Shown here: one piece after another, positions 31,117 to 40,524 of the stretch
Numbering within the stretch: position 1 is the first letter of the stretch
How the letters are laid out: each line of letters opens with the position of its first letter
Source of the DNA: an uncultured Oscillospiraceae bacterium
GTDB lineage: Bacteria; Bacillota; Clostridia; Oscillospirales; Oscillospiraceae
Assembly: GCA_934573935.1 (NCBI GenBank)
Contig: CAKTMO010000015.1
Span: 1 to 41,739 of the forward strand
Reading direction: 5' to 3'
DNA: 41,739 bases
Translations under genes and position numbers: made by a program
Notes under the pieces: generated by a model
What the model saw: the letters and a program-made list of their open reading frames with translations, nothing else
What the model was told of the DNA's origin: nothing
Database searches by the model: none

Positions 31117-32616
31117 ATGGCAACATTCATTATTGGTCTCGTGATCCTCCTGGGCGGCGCCGCTCTGTACGGGCGGTTCTGCGAAAAGGTCTTTGGCCCT
31201 GATGACCGGAAGACCCCCGCCTATACAAAAGAGGACGGCGTGGACTACGTTCCCATGCGCGGCTGGAGAAACAGCCTGATCAACCTGCTGAACATCGCCG
31301 GTACCGGCCCCATCATCGGGCCGATCCAGGGCATTTTGTTCGGGCCCATCGCGTTTCTGACCATTCCTATCGGCAATATTATCGGCGGCGCCATGCACGA
31401 CTACTTCTCCGGCATGATCTGCCTGCGTGACGGCGGCACCCAGATGCCTGAGATGATCCGCCGCTACTCCACCAAGGGGATCTATAAGTTCTATAACGTC
31501 TTCGTGTGCGTGATGCTGCTGCTGGTGGGCGCTGTGTTCATCTACACCCCCGGCGACATCGCCGCCACCCAGGTGTTTAATCTGAGCGGTGCGGCCAACG
31601 ATCCCAGCACGTGGATCATCTACGGCGTCATCTTCCTGTACTACTTGATTGCTACCGTGTTCCCCATTGATGCTATCATCGGCAAGATCTACCCCATCTT
31701 CGGCGCGATCCTGCTGTTCTCCGCCATCGGCGTGTTTATCGGCATCTTTGTTCAGGGCTATCCTCTGCTGAACATCTGGGACGACTGGTCCTCCCCCATT
31801 CTGACACTGAACAGCGGCGAGACCTTCACCTATGCCAGCTATTTCGAGAAGGGGCACTTCCTGCCTATCTTCTTCGTGACGGTGGCCTGCGGCATTCTGT
31901 CTGGCTTCCACTCCACCCAGACCGCCATCATCTCCCGCACCATGAAGAGCGAGCGTCAGGGCCGCAACACCTTCTATAACATGATGGTGCTGGAGGGCTT
32001 CATCGCCATGGTCTGGGCTGCCGGTGCCATGGGCGTGTACAATCTGGCGCTGCAGTCTCCCGAGGCGACGCTGGCCACCGGTACGGTCGGCGTGGTCTGC
32101 AAGCACCTGCTGGGCAACGTGGGCGGCATCATCGCCCTGATCGGCGTTATCGTTCTGCCCATCACCTCCGGTGATACGGCGTTGCGTGCCCTGCGTCTGA
32201 GCCTGTCTGAGACGCTGCACATCGACCAGTCCACCAACGGCAAGCGCATCAAGCTGGCAATTCCCATCTTTGCGCTGGTTATCGCCATTCTGGTGTTCGC
32301 CAAGACCAACAGCAACGGCTTCATGATCCTGTGGCGCTACTTCGCATGGGCCAACCAGACGCTATCTCTGTTCGCCTTCCTGTGCATCACCGCATGGATG
32401 TTTGAGAACGGCAAGGGCAAGTGGGCCTGGATGCCCATGATTCCCGGCGGCTTCTACACCTTCATCTGCATCACCTACATCGCCAATGCCCAGATCGGTT
32501 TCCACATTCCCTGGACGCCGGCCTACATCATCGGTGTGGTGTGCGCCATCGCCTATGTGGTGGCCTGCTGCATGTACGGCAAGAAGCGTGCTGCCAAGCT
32601 GCACGCCACCCTGTGA
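31117..32616 (+). CDS. cstA: CstA-family carbon starvation/peptide or pyruvate transporter
   Basis: 499 residues from the ATG at 31117, with AAAGGAG nine bases upstream; an in-frame upstream start has no ribosome site. Polytopic protein with about 13 helices. CstA signatures: YVPMRGWRNSLINLLNIAGT near residue 44, GPIIGPIQGILFGPIAFLTI directly after, HDYFSGMICLRDGGTQMPEM near 95, and GFHSTQTAIISRTMKSERQG near 269. In other bacteria family members import peptides or pyruvate under carbon limitation. The gene is monocistronic with a terminator on its 3' side. The short form here (E. coli CstA is about 700 residues) is usual for Clostridia. Confidence 0.92.
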   Translation: MATFIIGLVILLGGAALYGRFCEKVFGPDDRKTPAYTKEDGVDYVPMRGWRNSLINLLNIAGTGPIIGPIQGILFGPIAFLTIPIGNIIGGAMHDYFSGMICLRDGGTQMPEMIRRYSTKGIYKFYNVFVCVMLLLVGAVFIYTPGDIAATQVFNLSGAANDPSTWIIYGVIFLYYLIATVFPIDAIIGKIYPIFGAILLFSAIGVFIGIFVQGYPLLNIWDDWSSPILTLNSGETFTYASYFEKGHFLPIFFVTVACGILSGFHSTQTAIISRTMKSERQGRNTFYNMMVLEGFIAMVWAAGAMGVYNLALQSPEATLATGTVGVVCKHLLGNVGGIIALIGVIVLPITSGDTALRALRLSLSETLHIDQSTNGKRIKLAIPIFALVIAILVFAKTNSNGFMILWRYFAWANQTLSLFAFLCITAWMFENGKGKWAWMPMIPGGFYTFICITYIANAQIGFHIPWTPAYIIGVVCAIAYVVACCMYGKKRAAKLHATL

Positions 32617-32648
32617 CGCAGGGTTGCTGCGGCAATTGAAATTCCGGA

Positions 32649-32685
32649 AAAAACACCGTCCGCCTGAATGGCGGACGGTGTTTTT
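32649..32685. terminator. Bidirectional terminator between cstA and the Fe-S protein gene
   Basis: A 16-bp stem AAAAACACCGTCCGCC / GGCGGACGGTGTTTTT with a TGAAT loop and T-runs on both strands. Confidence 0.92.
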
Positions 32686-32689
32686 CTGT

Positions 32690-32887
32690 TTATTTCTCCT
32701 TGTAGTAGAGACGGCAGTGGCAGTAGCCCTCAAAATCGGGGTCGGCGATCTGGTCGCGGAATTCCTGGCACATGCAGATATTCTCCGGCGTGCGCTGCAG
32801 GCGGCAGGGACAATAGCCATCCTTGCGGCGCAGACCCTCGCGCACTGTCTCCACCACCTTGGGATCGTCGTTGAATCGGATCTTCAC
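32690..32887 (-). CDS. Ferredoxin-thioredoxin reductase catalytic-chain-like small Fe-S protein
   Basis: 65 residues from a GTG at 32887, with AAAGGAG seven bases upstream; longer in-frame extensions lack a ribosome site. It carries CPCR, CMC and CHCRLY, six cysteines in the spacing of the catalytic beta chain of ferredoxin-thioredoxin reductase, where four bind a [4Fe-4S] cluster and two form the redox disulfide next to it. Plant and cyanobacterial chains are about 110 residues. This one keeps little beyond the cysteine core and has no variable-chain partner nearby. Likely a cluster-linked disulfide reductase that passes electrons from ferredoxin to a thioredoxin-like protein in an anaerobe; partners unknown. 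The kinase gene lies 26 bases upstream, so the two are probably co-transcribed. Confidence 0.85.
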   Translation of the reverse strand: MKIRFNDDPKVVETVREGLRRKDGYCPCRLQRTPENICMCQEFRDQIADPDFEGYCHCRLYYKEK

Positions 32888-32913
32888 GGTATGGCTCCTT
32901 TGTGCGGCGCGGC

Positions 32914-33531
32914 TTATTCGGCGGCGGCGAACCAGTCCTTGCAGAACTGGGCCAGGGCGGGAACCAGCTGCTTGATCTCCCGCTCGGTGGTGTTGATGCA
33001 CATGTGATAGGCCTCTTTGCTGCCCCACTTGGTATCGGCGTACATCAGGTGGTTCTGGGCACGCTCCTTGTCGATGCGGCGGATGGCCTTTTCCATCTCG
33101 GCGCGGGTCAGGTGCTCGCCCTCCGGCGCGCGGCGCATGCAGCGGGCCACCTTGGCGTCCATATCGGCGTAGACAAAGAGGTTCAGGGGCTTATAGTCCT
33201 TCAGGATCACATCGGCGCAGCGGCCGACGATGACGCAGTCGCCCTGCTGGGCGAATTTTTCCAGCAGCTGGCGCTGGGCCACGGCCACGCGGATGGGCTG
33301 ATCCATCACGGTGACGGGCAGCATGGCCAGACGGTGGCCGATGGTCATGGGGTAGGAGGCTTCGATACACTTCTCGCCCACGTTGGCCACGTAGTCGGCG
33401 TTCAGGCCGTTTTTCTTGGCGATCATTTCAATGATCTGGTGGTCGTAGCAGGGAATGTGCAGAGCGTCGGCCAGGCGCTTGCCCAGTTCGCGGCCGCCGC
33501 TGCCAAATTCACGGCTGATGGTAATAATCAT
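32914..33531 (-). CDS. Cytidylate-kinase-like family protein
   Basis: 205 residues. The N-terminus MIITISREFGSGGRELGKRL is the modified P-loop of the cytidylate-kinase-like family (AAK/CLK type), with an arginine-rich lid region CMRRAPEGEHLTRAEMEKAI near residue 130. It is related to but distinct from the essential CMP kinase Cmk, and its true substrate is unknown. These proteins are common in gut Firmicutes, often as several paralogues. It lies between a P-loop uridine-kinase-like gene (24 bases upstream) and the small Fe-S protein gene, and the three form one minus-strand unit. Confidence 0.85.
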   Translation of the reverse strand: MIITISREFGSGGRELGKRLADALHIPCYDHQIIEMIAKKNGLNADYVANVGEKCIEASYPMTIGHRLAMLPVTVMDQPIRVAVAQRQLLEKFAQQGDCVIVGRCADVILKDYKPLNLFVYADMDAKVARCMRRAPEGEHLTRAEMEKAIRRIDKERAQNHLMYADTKWGSKEAYHMCINTTEREIKQLVPALAQFCKDWFAAAE

Positions 33532-33555
33532 GGTATCACTCCTTCAGATGGGATC

Positions 33556-34482
33556 TTAATATTCGTAGCAGCTGCCGCCCACGAATTCGCGCACCAGGGA
33601 ATTGTGGGGCACATAGGGGCAGTGCAGCGGCGGAACATCGTGGACGACCTTCATGAGATCCGTCAGGCCGTGGGCCTGGAGAAATTCGGGGGTCATCTCC
33701 TGGCGGAAGCAGGGGATCTCGTTAAGGTATTTGGCCAGGATGCAGGGCTCGTAATCGTGGAAGGTGTCGATGTGGATGGCGGCGTTGTTTTTGTAGGGCT
33801 GGATATAGTTGATCTCGCCGCGGTCCACGCTTTCGGCGCGCTCTACCGTCTGGGCGATGCTGTGGCCGCGGGTGTTGTAGTCGCGGATCATGCGGCGGGC
33901 CACGCGCAGCTGCTCGGGCCGGACGATCTTATCGTCGTTGGTGATGATGCGGGTGCGGGGGGCCACGTAGACGCCGTTTGCCACGCCGCGGAGCTTATCG
34001 AAAATCAGGGGGTTGAGCATGTGGATGCCCTCGGCGATGATGACGGCGTCGGTATAGCCCTGCATCTTGGTGTAGCCGCCGGTGGTGCCGGACTTGAAAT
34101 CGTACCAGGGGATATCCACCTCTCTGCCGTCCATCAGCTGGCTGATGCAGGCGATGAGGCTGTCCACGTCCACACAGTAGGGGGATTCCCAGTCGGTCAG
34201 CTCAGGCGGGCGGCGGTCCAGGGGGAGGAAAAAGTTGTCCATATGGATCACGCAGACCTTGACGCCCAGGTTTTTCAGGTAATCCTCCAGACGCAGGGCG
34301 CTGGTGGTCTTGCCGGAGCCGGAGGGGCCGGTCAGGGCGACGACGGGGCGCTCCTGTCGGGTGGACAGGATGGACGCGGCGGCGGCGCTGATCTTATCGT
34401 GAAAGACCTCCTCGCAGCGCAGGACGAACTGGGTCTCGTTCCGCATGGCGTTATTGATGTTTTCCAGGTCGATAACTCGCAT
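33556..34482 (-). CDS. Uridine kinase-like P-loop nucleoside kinase
   Basis: 308 residues; AAAGGAG lies nine bases before the ATG. Walker A is ALTGPSGSGKTTSALRLEDY near residues 49-68, followed by MDNFFLPLDRRPPE (substrate-binding acidic residue) and IIAEGIHMLNPLI near residue 147. It belongs to the phosphoribulokinase/uridine kinase family. In many Clostridia the related protein is about 550 residues with an N-terminal TGS-like domain; here that part is missing and only about 45 residues precede the P-loop. It probably phosphorylates a nucleoside or sugar. A terminator of the neighbouring rsgA operon separates it from rsgA upstream. Confidence 0.85.
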   Translation of the reverse strand: MRVIDLENINNAMRNETQFVLRCEEVFHDKISAAAASILSTRQERPVVALTGPSGSGKTTSALRLEDYLKNLGVKVCVIHMDNFFLPLDRRPPELTDWESPYCVDVDSLIACISQLMDGREVDIPWYDFKSGTTGGYTKMQGYTDAVIIAEGIHMLNPLIFDKLRGVANGVYVAPRTRIITNDDKIVRPEQLRVARRMIRDYNTRGHSIAQTVERAESVDRGEINYIQPYKNNAAIHIDTFHDYEPCILAKYLNEIPCFRQEMTPEFLQAHGLTDLMKVVHDVPPLHCPYVPHNSLVREFVGGSCYEY

Positions 34483-34547
34483 GAAGCGTGCTCCTTTCGA
34501 GACTTGTTATGGGATAGTATACCACCTTTTCCCTGCGGGCGCAAGAA

Positions 34548-34577
34548 AAAGAACGCCGAAGGGCTTCGGCGTTCTTT
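34548..34577 (-). terminator. Terminator of the def-fmt-rsmB-rlmN-prpC-prkC-rsgA operon
   Basis: Arms AAAGAACGCCGAAG / CTTCGGCGTTCTTT, followed on the minus strand by TTTTTCTT. It lies five bases after the rsgA stop. Confidence 0.92.
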
Positions 34578-34581
34578 GCTT

Positions 34582-35466
34582 TTAGGGATGCTGCTCCCAT
34601 TCCTTCAGGGGCTTCAGCTCCTCGTAGAGCCGCACGTAGCTGCGGTGGCGGCTTTCGGGGATATGGCCGTCCTTCACCGCCTGGAGGACGGCGCAGCCTT
34701 TTTCCTTGACGTGCCGGCAGCCGGTGAAGCGGCAGTGGTCCAGATAGGGCAGAAACTCCGGAAAGGTCTCCGGCAGGTGCTGCTTCAGCTCCCACTCCAG
34801 CGACTGTGCGTCGAAGGAGGAAAAGCCGGGGGTGTCGATGACATAGGTGGCGTCGTCCAGGGGAAACAGTTCCACGTGGCGGGTGGTATGGCGGCCGCGG
34901 CCCAGGGCCTTGCTGACCTCGCCCACCGGCAGGTGAAAATGGGGGGACAGGGCGTTCAGCAGGCTGGATTTTCCCACGCCGGAGTTGCCGGTCAGGACGC
35001 TGAGCTTGCCGCGGAGGGCCTGATACAGCGCCGGTATGCCCTCGCCGGTGACGGCGCTGGCCCGCAGGACGGGGATGGCGGAGGCGCTGTAGATCCCGTA
35101 CAGGGTATCGGCGGGATCCAGGTCGCACTTGTTCAGCACCACCAGCACCTGGCAGCCCTTCAGGGCGGCGATGGCGCTGATGCGGTCGATCAGATACGGG
35201 TCCGTCACCGGAAGGGCGGCGGAGGCGATAACCACCAGCTGGTCCACATTGGCGGCGGCGGGACGCTGGAACTGACTGGTGCGGGGCTCGATGGCCTGCA
35301 CCTGCCCTTCCCCGCCGGGCAGCTCCTGGATCTGCACCCAGTCGCCCACCAGAGGGGTCGTGCCCTCCTTGCGGAATTTGCCGCGGGCGCGGCAGCGCAC
35401 CACCTGATCGCCGGTATTGACATAGTAGAAGCCGCTGAGGGCTTTTTCAATTCTGCCTCTGTTCAA
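34582..35466 (-). CDS. rsgA: Ribosome small subunit-dependent GTPase A
   Basis: 294 residues from a TTG that overlaps the prkC stop (TTGA). N-terminal OB-fold (about residues 1-70, GDWVQIQELPGGEGQ), then a circularly permuted GTPase in which G4 (NKCDLDP near residue 121) precedes G1 (GNSGVGKSSLLNAL near 170) and G3 (DTPGFSS near 215). C-terminal zinc-binding set CRFTGCRHVKEKGCAV. It acts in late assembly of the 30S subunit. The tight prkC-rsgA linkage is standard in Firmicutes; it is the last gene of the operon. Confidence 0.96.
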   Translation of the reverse strand: MNRGRIEKALSGFYYVNTGDQVVRCRARGKFRKEGTTPLVGDWVQIQELPGGEGQVQAIEPRTSQFQRPAAANVDQLVVIASAALPVTDPYLIDRISAIAALKGCQVLVVLNKCDLDPADTLYGIYSASAIPVLRASAVTGEGIPALYQALRGKLSVLTGNSGVGKSSLLNALSPHFHLPVGEVSKALGRGRHTTRHVELFPLDDATYVIDTPGFSSFDAQSLEWELKQHLPETFPEFLPYLDHCRFTGCRHVKEKGCAVLQAVKDGHIPESRHRSYVRLYEELKPLKEWEQHP

Positions 35467-37400
35467 AAGGTGATCACCTGCGAATCGGTGGCCACGCCGT
35501 TGATGCGGGCGGACACGGTGGCGGTCGTGCCGGGCGCGGCCTGATAGTCATAGGAGACGACGGCGTCATCGCCGCTGTAATACTTTGTTTCCACCACCTG
35601 GCCGTCCATGAGGAACTCCACGCGGATGGTATCCTCGTCATGGAACTGGTCGGGGACCAGGAACTGGACGCTGACGACCCGCTCCGCCGCGTCGGGCGTG
35701 CTGTAGACGGTGAAAATGATCTCGGTGCCGCCCTGCACGTCGGTGTTGGGCTCGATGCTCTGATCCACCACGCTGCCCAGAGAGGCGGCGGGGTTAAAGT
35801 AGGTATAGGTGGGTCTGCCGACGGTCAGGCCCAGCTTTTCCGCCTCGGCCTTGGCCTTTTCGTAGGACATGGTGATGAAGGAGGGCACCACGATCTTTTC
35901 AGGACCCTTGCTGACGGTGAGGGTGATGCTGTCGCCCCGCTTCAGGGCAGTACCGCGGGCGGGGTTGGTGTCCATGACCTGACCGGTGGGGTAATCGGAG
36001 GAGAATTCCTCCACCTTATCCACCTTCAGGCTGAGGTCGTACTGCTGCAGCGTCATTTTTGCCTCCTGATAGACGCTGCCCAGCAGGTCGGGCATTTTGG
36101 TCTCCTCCCGCTCGGCGCAGATGTAGACCTGAATGACGAAGTTGCTGCGGCGCACCACGTCGGCGGCGGGATCCTGCTGGACGATCTCCCCCGGCTGGTA
36201 GTGGTCGTCGTTGAGGGTGCCCACCACTTCGATGGTAAAGATATCCTTGATCTCGTCAAGCTCATTGGCTTTTTCCACGGTGTAGCCCAGGATATTGGGC
36301 ACCGGGTAGCCCTTGTCCTTTCCGCCCCCGCCGAAGCCGGAGAAGATCAGCACGAACAGCAGGATGATGGCGGCAAGGCCCGCCGCCAGCAGCACCAGCA
36401 GCTTCCGGTTGCCGCGCAGAGCGTCTATCAGGGACGCGCCGTCGTCATCGTCGTCGGTCTCTCTGGCCTTGTGCTTTTTGACGGCGGCCGCCACCTGCTG
36501 CACGGGGATGGGGTTGGTGGGCTGCTTATCCACGCTGGCGGTCAGCTCGGTACGGATGTAGTCCATATCCACGCTGGGATCCTTGCGGAATTTCTCCAGA
36601 TCCACCAGCATGGCATCGGCGCTCTGGTAGCGCTTGTTCAGGTCGGCGTTCATGGCCTTCATGCAGATCAGCTCCAGCGCCTCGGGGATGTCGGGGTTGA
36701 TCTCGCGGGGGCTGAGGGGCACGCTGCTGAGGTGCTGGATGGCCACGGAGACGGCGCTGTTCCCCTCGAAGGGCAAGCGACCGGTGAGCATCTCATAGAG
36801 CACCACGCCGGCGCTGTAAATATCGCTGCGGGCGTCCAGACGCTCGCCCTTGGCCTGCTCGGGGGAGATATAGTGGACGCTGCCCAGGGCCTCCTGAGCC
36901 AGCGTCTGGTGGGCGTCGGCCAGGCAGGCGATGCCGAAATCGGCCACCTTGACGCTGCCGTCCCGCAGCACCATGATATTCTGGGGCTTGATATCCCGAT
37001 GGATGATGCCGCGGCTGTGGGCGTGGCTGAGGCCTCGCATGATCTGGGTGATGAAGTGCAGCGCTTCGCGCCAGTCCATATGGCCGCGGCGCTCCATATA
37101 CTGCTTGAGGGTGATGCCGTCGATGAGCTCCATGACGATGTAATCGGTGCCCTGAGAGCTGGAGACGTCATAGATCGAGACGATATTGGCGTGGCTCAGC
37201 TGGGCGACGGCCAGAGATTCGTCACGGAAGCGGCGGCGGAACTCGGCGTTCTCCGCCAGTTCGCTTTTCAGTATCTTGATGGCCACAAGCCGGTTGAGGC
37301 GGTGACACTTTGCCTTATACACATTGGCCATGCCGCCGGAACCGATCAGCTCCAGCAGTTCATAGCGGTTATCCAACATTTTTCCAATGTACTGATCCAT
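35463..37400 (-). CDS. prkC: PASTA-domain Ser/Thr protein kinase (PrkC/Stk1)
   Basis: 645 residues. Cytoplasmic Hanks-type kinase at about residues 12-270: glycine loop [15 protein letters not shown]-binding Lys42, catalytic [13 protein letters not shown], and an [20 protein letters not shown] activation segment. A basic linker leads to one membrane helix near residues 333-355. Three extracellular PASTA repeats follow (starting [21 protein letters not shown]), then a short C-terminal beta domain. PASTA repeats bind muropeptides, and the kinase controls cell-wall growth and, in spore formers, germination. The partner phosphatase gene lies 16 bases upstream, so kinase and phosphatase are made together. 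Confidence 0.97.
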   Translation of the reverse strand: MDQYIGKMLDNRYELLELIGSGGMANVYKAKCHRLNRLVAIKILKSELAENAEFRRRFRDESLAVAQLSHANIVSIYDVSSSQGTDYIVMELIDGITLKQYMERRGHMDWREALHFITQIMRGLSHAHSRGIIHRDIKPQNIMVLRDGSVKVADFGIACLADAHQTLAQEALGSVHYISPEQAKGERLDARSDIYSAGVVLYEMLTGRLPFEGNSAVSVAIQHLSSVPLSPREINPDIPEALELICMKAMNADLNKRYQSADAMLVDLEKFRKDPSVDMDYIRTELTASVDKQPTNPIPVQQVAAAVKKHKARETDDDDDGASLIDALRGNRKLLVLLAAGLAAIILLFVLIFSGFGGGGKDKGYPVPNILGYTVEKANELDEIKDIFTIEVVGTLNDDHYQPGEIVQQDPAADVVRRSNFVIQVYICAEREETKMPDLLGSVYQEAKMTLQQYDLSLKVDKVEEFSSDYPTGQVMDTNPARGTALKRGDSITLTVSKGPEKIVVPSFITMSYEKAKAEAEKLGLTVGRPTYTYFNPAASLGSVVDQSIEPNTDVQGGTEIIFTVYSTPDAAERVVSVQFLVPDQFHDEDTIRVEFLMDGQVVETKYYSGDDAVVSYDYQAAPGTTATVSARINGVATDSQVITF

Positions 37401-37416
37401 CTGTGGTCATCTCCTT

Positions 37417-38148
37417 TCATAGATTTTGCAGCAGGACCGCCGTGACGTTATCCGGCGCCCCCTGCTCCTTGGCTTTTGCCAGCAGGCGGTCGGGACAGGT
37501 ATCCAGATCCGCCTCGTGCATGACTTCAAACAGGATCTCCTGGTCGGTCACGGTATTGACCAGACCGTCGGTACACAGCAGCAGAAAATCGCCCTGCTGC
37601 CACAGGACGTGGAAGCTGTCCGCCTCCACCGCGGGGTCGGGGCCCAGGGCGCGGGTGATCAGGTTGCGGCGGGGGTGGCGGCGGGCCTGGGCGGGGGTGA
37701 TATCGCCCCGCTCCACCATGCTCTCCACCACGGAGTGATCCCGCGTGATCTGGCGGATGCCCTCGTCATTGAGCAGGTAGCCGCGGCTGTCGCCCACGTT
37801 GAACAGCTCCGCCTCGCCGTCACGGCAGACGGCGCACACCAGGGTGGTGCCCATCTGGGACAGGCTTTCATCCGCCGCCGCGCGGTCGCGGATGGCCTGA
37901 TTGGCGGCCGCCACCGCCTGCAGCACGGCGGCTTTGATCTGCTGCCAGTCCATATGGGGCGTCAGGGTGGTCTCCAGCGTTTGCAGAAGCGTTTCCACCG
38001 CCACGCTGCTGGCGGTATGGCCGCCGTTGGTGCCGCCCATGCCGTCGCACACCACGGCCACGGTACAGTCCGCCAACACGGCGGTGGCATAGGCGTCCTG
38101 ATTTTCGCGCCGCACCAGGCCGGTATCGGTGATACCCCAGATCCTCAT
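37417..38148 (-). CDS. prpC: PP2C-family Ser/Thr protein phosphatase (PrpC/Stp)
   Basis: 243 residues, the usual length. PP2C metal-binding motifs: RRENQDAYAT near residue 14, CDGMGGTNGGHTASS near 34, GDSRGYLL near 118, LLCTDGLVNTV near 192 and the final GAPDNVTAVLLQ. It removes phosphate from PrkC and its substrates. The ATG overlaps the rlmN stop (ATGA), so it is translationally coupled to the upstream gene. Confidence 0.96.
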   Translation of the reverse strand: MRIWGITDTGLVRRENQDAYATAVLADCTVAVVCDGMGGTNGGHTASSVAVETLLQTLETTLTPHMDWQQIKAAVLQAVAAANQAIRDRAAADESLSQMGTTLVCAVCRDGEAELFNVGDSRGYLLNDEGIRQITRDHSVVESMVERGDITPAQARRHPRRNLITRALGPDPAVEADSFHVLWQQGDFLLLCTDGLVNTVTDQEILFEVMHEADLDTCPDRLLAKAKEQGAPDNVTAVLLQNL

Positions 38149-39173
38149 GTTGCTTCCTCCTCCATTGCCTTGCGGCGCAGCTGGCCGCAGGATGCGTCAA
38201 TATCGCCGCCCAGGCTGCGCCGCACTGTGGCGGTGACGCCGTGGGACTCTAATCTCTTTTGGAACGCCGCTGTGCGGCGGCTGGGCTTGAAGGGACTCTC
38301 CGTCACCTCGTTGAGCGGGATCAGGTTCACGTGGCCGGGCATGCCCTTGATGCGCTGGGCGATCAGGTCCGCCTGCCAGTCGTGGTCGTTGACGCCGTCG
38401 ATCATGGCATACTCGAAGCTGATGCGGCGGCCGGTCTTCCGGAAATACCGGTGGCAGGCGGCGAACAGCGTCTCCACATCGTAGGCCTTATTGACCGGCA
38501 TGATTTTGGAACGGGTCTCGCTGTCGGGCGCGTGGAGGGAGACGGACAGGGTCAATTGCAGGTTCAGCTCCGCCAGCGCGTCGATCTGCGGGACGATGCC
38601 GCAGGTGGAGAGGCTGATATGGCGCATGCCGATGTTCAGGCCGTCGGGGCTGTTGACCAGGGTGAGAAATTTCAGAACGTTTTCCTTGTTATCCAGCGGT
38701 TCGCCGATGCCCATCAGGACGATGTTGGAGACGGGCAGGCCGCTGTCCAGCTGGGTGAACAGCACCTGATCCAGAATTTCGGAGGGCGTCAGGTCCCGCA
38801 CCTTGCCGGCCACGGTGCTGGCGCAGAAGGCGCAACCCATGCGGCAGCCCACCTGGGAGGAGATGCACACGGTATTGCCGTGGTGATAGCGCATCAGCAC
38901 CGTTTCGATGCAGTTGCCGTCCATGAGGCGCCAGAGGTATTTGACGGTGCCGTCATGCTTTGACACCTGCTTGCGGGCCACGGTGGGGACGGTGATATAG
39001 CAGCTTTCCGCCAGCTTTTGCCGCAGGGGCTTGCTGAGATCGCTCATCTCCTCGAAGGAGGTGACGCCGCGGTGGAGCCAGGTAAAAACCTGCTTGCCGC
39101 GGAACGGGGGCTGGCCCATTTCCCGCAGCAGCTGGGTGATCTGCGGAAGATCCAGTGATTTGATGTCTGTCAT
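38145..39173 (-). CDS. rlmN: 23S rRNA (adenine-2503-C2)-methyltransferase RlmN
   Basis: 342 residues. Radical SAM motif CRMGCAFCAS near residue 112 (C-x3-C-x2-C, the family's form), preceded by the conserved CISSQVG. GIGEPLDNKENVLKF lies near residue 162. The mechanism needs a further methyl-carrying cysteine, and DIDASCGQLR near the C-terminus supplies it. RlmN methylates A2503 of 23S rRNA and A37 of some tRNAs. Operon position between rsmB and prpC is normal for Firmicutes. Confidence 0.96.
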   Translation of the reverse strand: MTDIKSLDLPQITQLLREMGQPPFRGKQVFTWLHRGVTSFEEMSDLSKPLRQKLAESCYITVPTVARKQVSKHDGTVKYLWRLMDGNCIETVLMRYHHGNTVCISSQVGCRMGCAFCASTVAGKVRDLTPSEILDQVLFTQLDSGLPVSNIVLMGIGEPLDNKENVLKFLTLVNSPDGLNIGMRHISLSTCGIVPQIDALAELNLQLTLSVSLHAPDSETRSKIMPVNKAYDVETLFAACHRYFRKTGRRISFEYAMIDGVNDHDWQADLIAQRIKGMPGHVNLIPLNEVTESPFKPSRRTAAFQKRLESHGVTATVRRSLGGDIDASCGQLRRKAMEEEAT

Positions 39174-39183
39174 AGGCTGTTCC

Positions 39184-40524
39184 TTACGGTCGTTTTTCCA
39201 GGCGGCAGATGTAGAAGCCGTCTGTCCCCCAGCGCTGGGGCCACAGGGTCAGGTCGCCGCCGCAGCCGCCGATGGGGGTGGGCAGCACGAAGGGAGAGAG
39301 ATGGAACTCGGGGTGGTTCTTCAGGAACCAGGCCACCACCTCCTGATTTTCCTCCGGCAGCACGGTACAGGTGGAATAGATCAGGGTGCCGCCGGGGCGG
39401 ACGTAGGCGGCGGCGTTTTCCAGAATGGCACGCTGCTGCTGGGGGAGCTTTGCCAGCTCCTTGGGGTTTTTGTAGCGGATGTCCGGCTTTTTGCGGATGA
39501 TGCCAAGGCCGGAGCAGGGTACATCGGCCACCACCAGATCCGCCTGCTGGATCCAGGCCTCGTGCCGCTCGCGGCCGTCGGCCAGGGCGGTGCGGATGGA
39601 GTGCAGGCCCAGGCGGGCGGCGCCGTTATCGATGAGCCTCAGCTTATGGGGGTGCACGTCGCAGGAGAGGATGTCTCCCCTGTCCTGCATGTCGATGGCC
39701 AGGGCGAAGGACTTGCCTCCTGGGGCGGCGCAGACGTCCAGCACGCGATCCGTCTCCTGTGGGGCGGCCACGGTGGCCACCAGACGGGCGGCGGCATCCT
39801 GCACGGTGAACAGGCCGTCACGGAAGGCCTCCAGCCGCTCCAGGTCGCCGGTGCCGCTGACTTCGAAGCAGCCGGAGAGCCAGGGGTGAGGCTCCACCAC
39901 GGCGCCGGTGGCGCGCAGGGCTTTCTCCAGCGCTTCCGGCGTGGTTTTCATGGTATTGGTCTGGATGGTGGTGGGGACGATGGCGTTATTGCAGCGGAGA
40001 TACTGCTCCGCCTCCTCCGCACCCAGGATGTCGATCAGGCGCGTCACCAGCCATTTGGGGTGGCTGTAGCGCAGGGACAGGTAATCCGCCGTGCTGCCGC
40101 GGGGCAGCTCCGGCATATCCAGCCAGTTGGCGACGAATTTCCGCAGCACGGCGTTGACCATACCGGCGGCGCGGGGACGGCCGTGACGCTTGGTCATCTC
40201 CACGGCCTCGTTGACGGCGGCGCGGTGGGGGATCTTATCCATGAAAAGGATCTGATACGCGCCGATGCGCAGGATATTCAGGATCGGCGGCTCCAGCCGC
40301 TCCGCTTTCTGGGTACACCAGAGGCTGATGTAGTAGTCCAGATACATGCGGTTCTGGATGACGCCGTAGGCGATACGGCTGGCGAGAGCGGCGTCGCGGC
40401 TGTCCAGGCCGTTTTTGGCGATGGTGCGCTTCAGGCTGCCGTCGGACCAGGCGTTGGCGGCGGAGACGCTGAGAAGCACCTCCAGCGCGGTGTCGCGGGC
40501 GCTGCTTTTTCTTCTTTCGTTCAT
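39184..40524 (-). CDS. rsmB: 16S rRNA (cytosine-967-C5)-methyltransferase RsmB
   Basis: 446 residues. N-terminal NusB-like RNA-binding domain (ALEVLLSVSAANAWSDGSL, then RAAVNEAVEMTKRHGRPRAA near 100). C-terminal SAM methyltransferase: VCAAPGGKSFALAI near residue 264, DVPCSGLGIIRKKPDIRYKN with one catalytic cysteine, and YSTCTVLPEENQEV with the second. It methylates C967 of 16S rRNA. It overlaps the fmt stop (ATGA) and is followed by rlmN after ten bases. Confidence 0.96.
   Translation of the reverse strand: MNERRKSSARDTALEVLLSVSAANAWSDGSLKRTIAKNGLDSRDAALASRIAYGVIQNRMYLDYYISLWCTQKAERLEPPILNILRIGAYQILFMDKIPHRAAVNEAVEMTKRHGRPRAAGMVNAVLRKFVANWLDMPELPRGSTADYLSLRYSHPKWLVTRLIDILGAEEAEQYLRCNNAIVPTTIQTNTMKTTPEALEKALRATGAVVEPHPWLSGCFEVSGTGDLERLEAFRDGLFTVQDAAARLVATVAAPQETDRVLDVCAAPGGKSFALAIDMQDRGDILSCDVHPHKLRLIDNGAARLGLHSIRTALADGRERHEAWIQQADLVVADVPCSGLGIIRKKPDIRYKNPKELAKLPQQQRAILENAAAYVRPGGTLIYSTCTVLPEENQEVVAWFLKNHPEFHLSPFVLPTPIGGCGGDLTLWPQRWGTDGFYICRLEKRP

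Noticed and set aside
32902..35544. A long plus-strand open frame opposite the two kinases and rsgA
   Set aside because: Antisense shadow of three recognised minus-strand genes; low-complexity translation, no plausible product.
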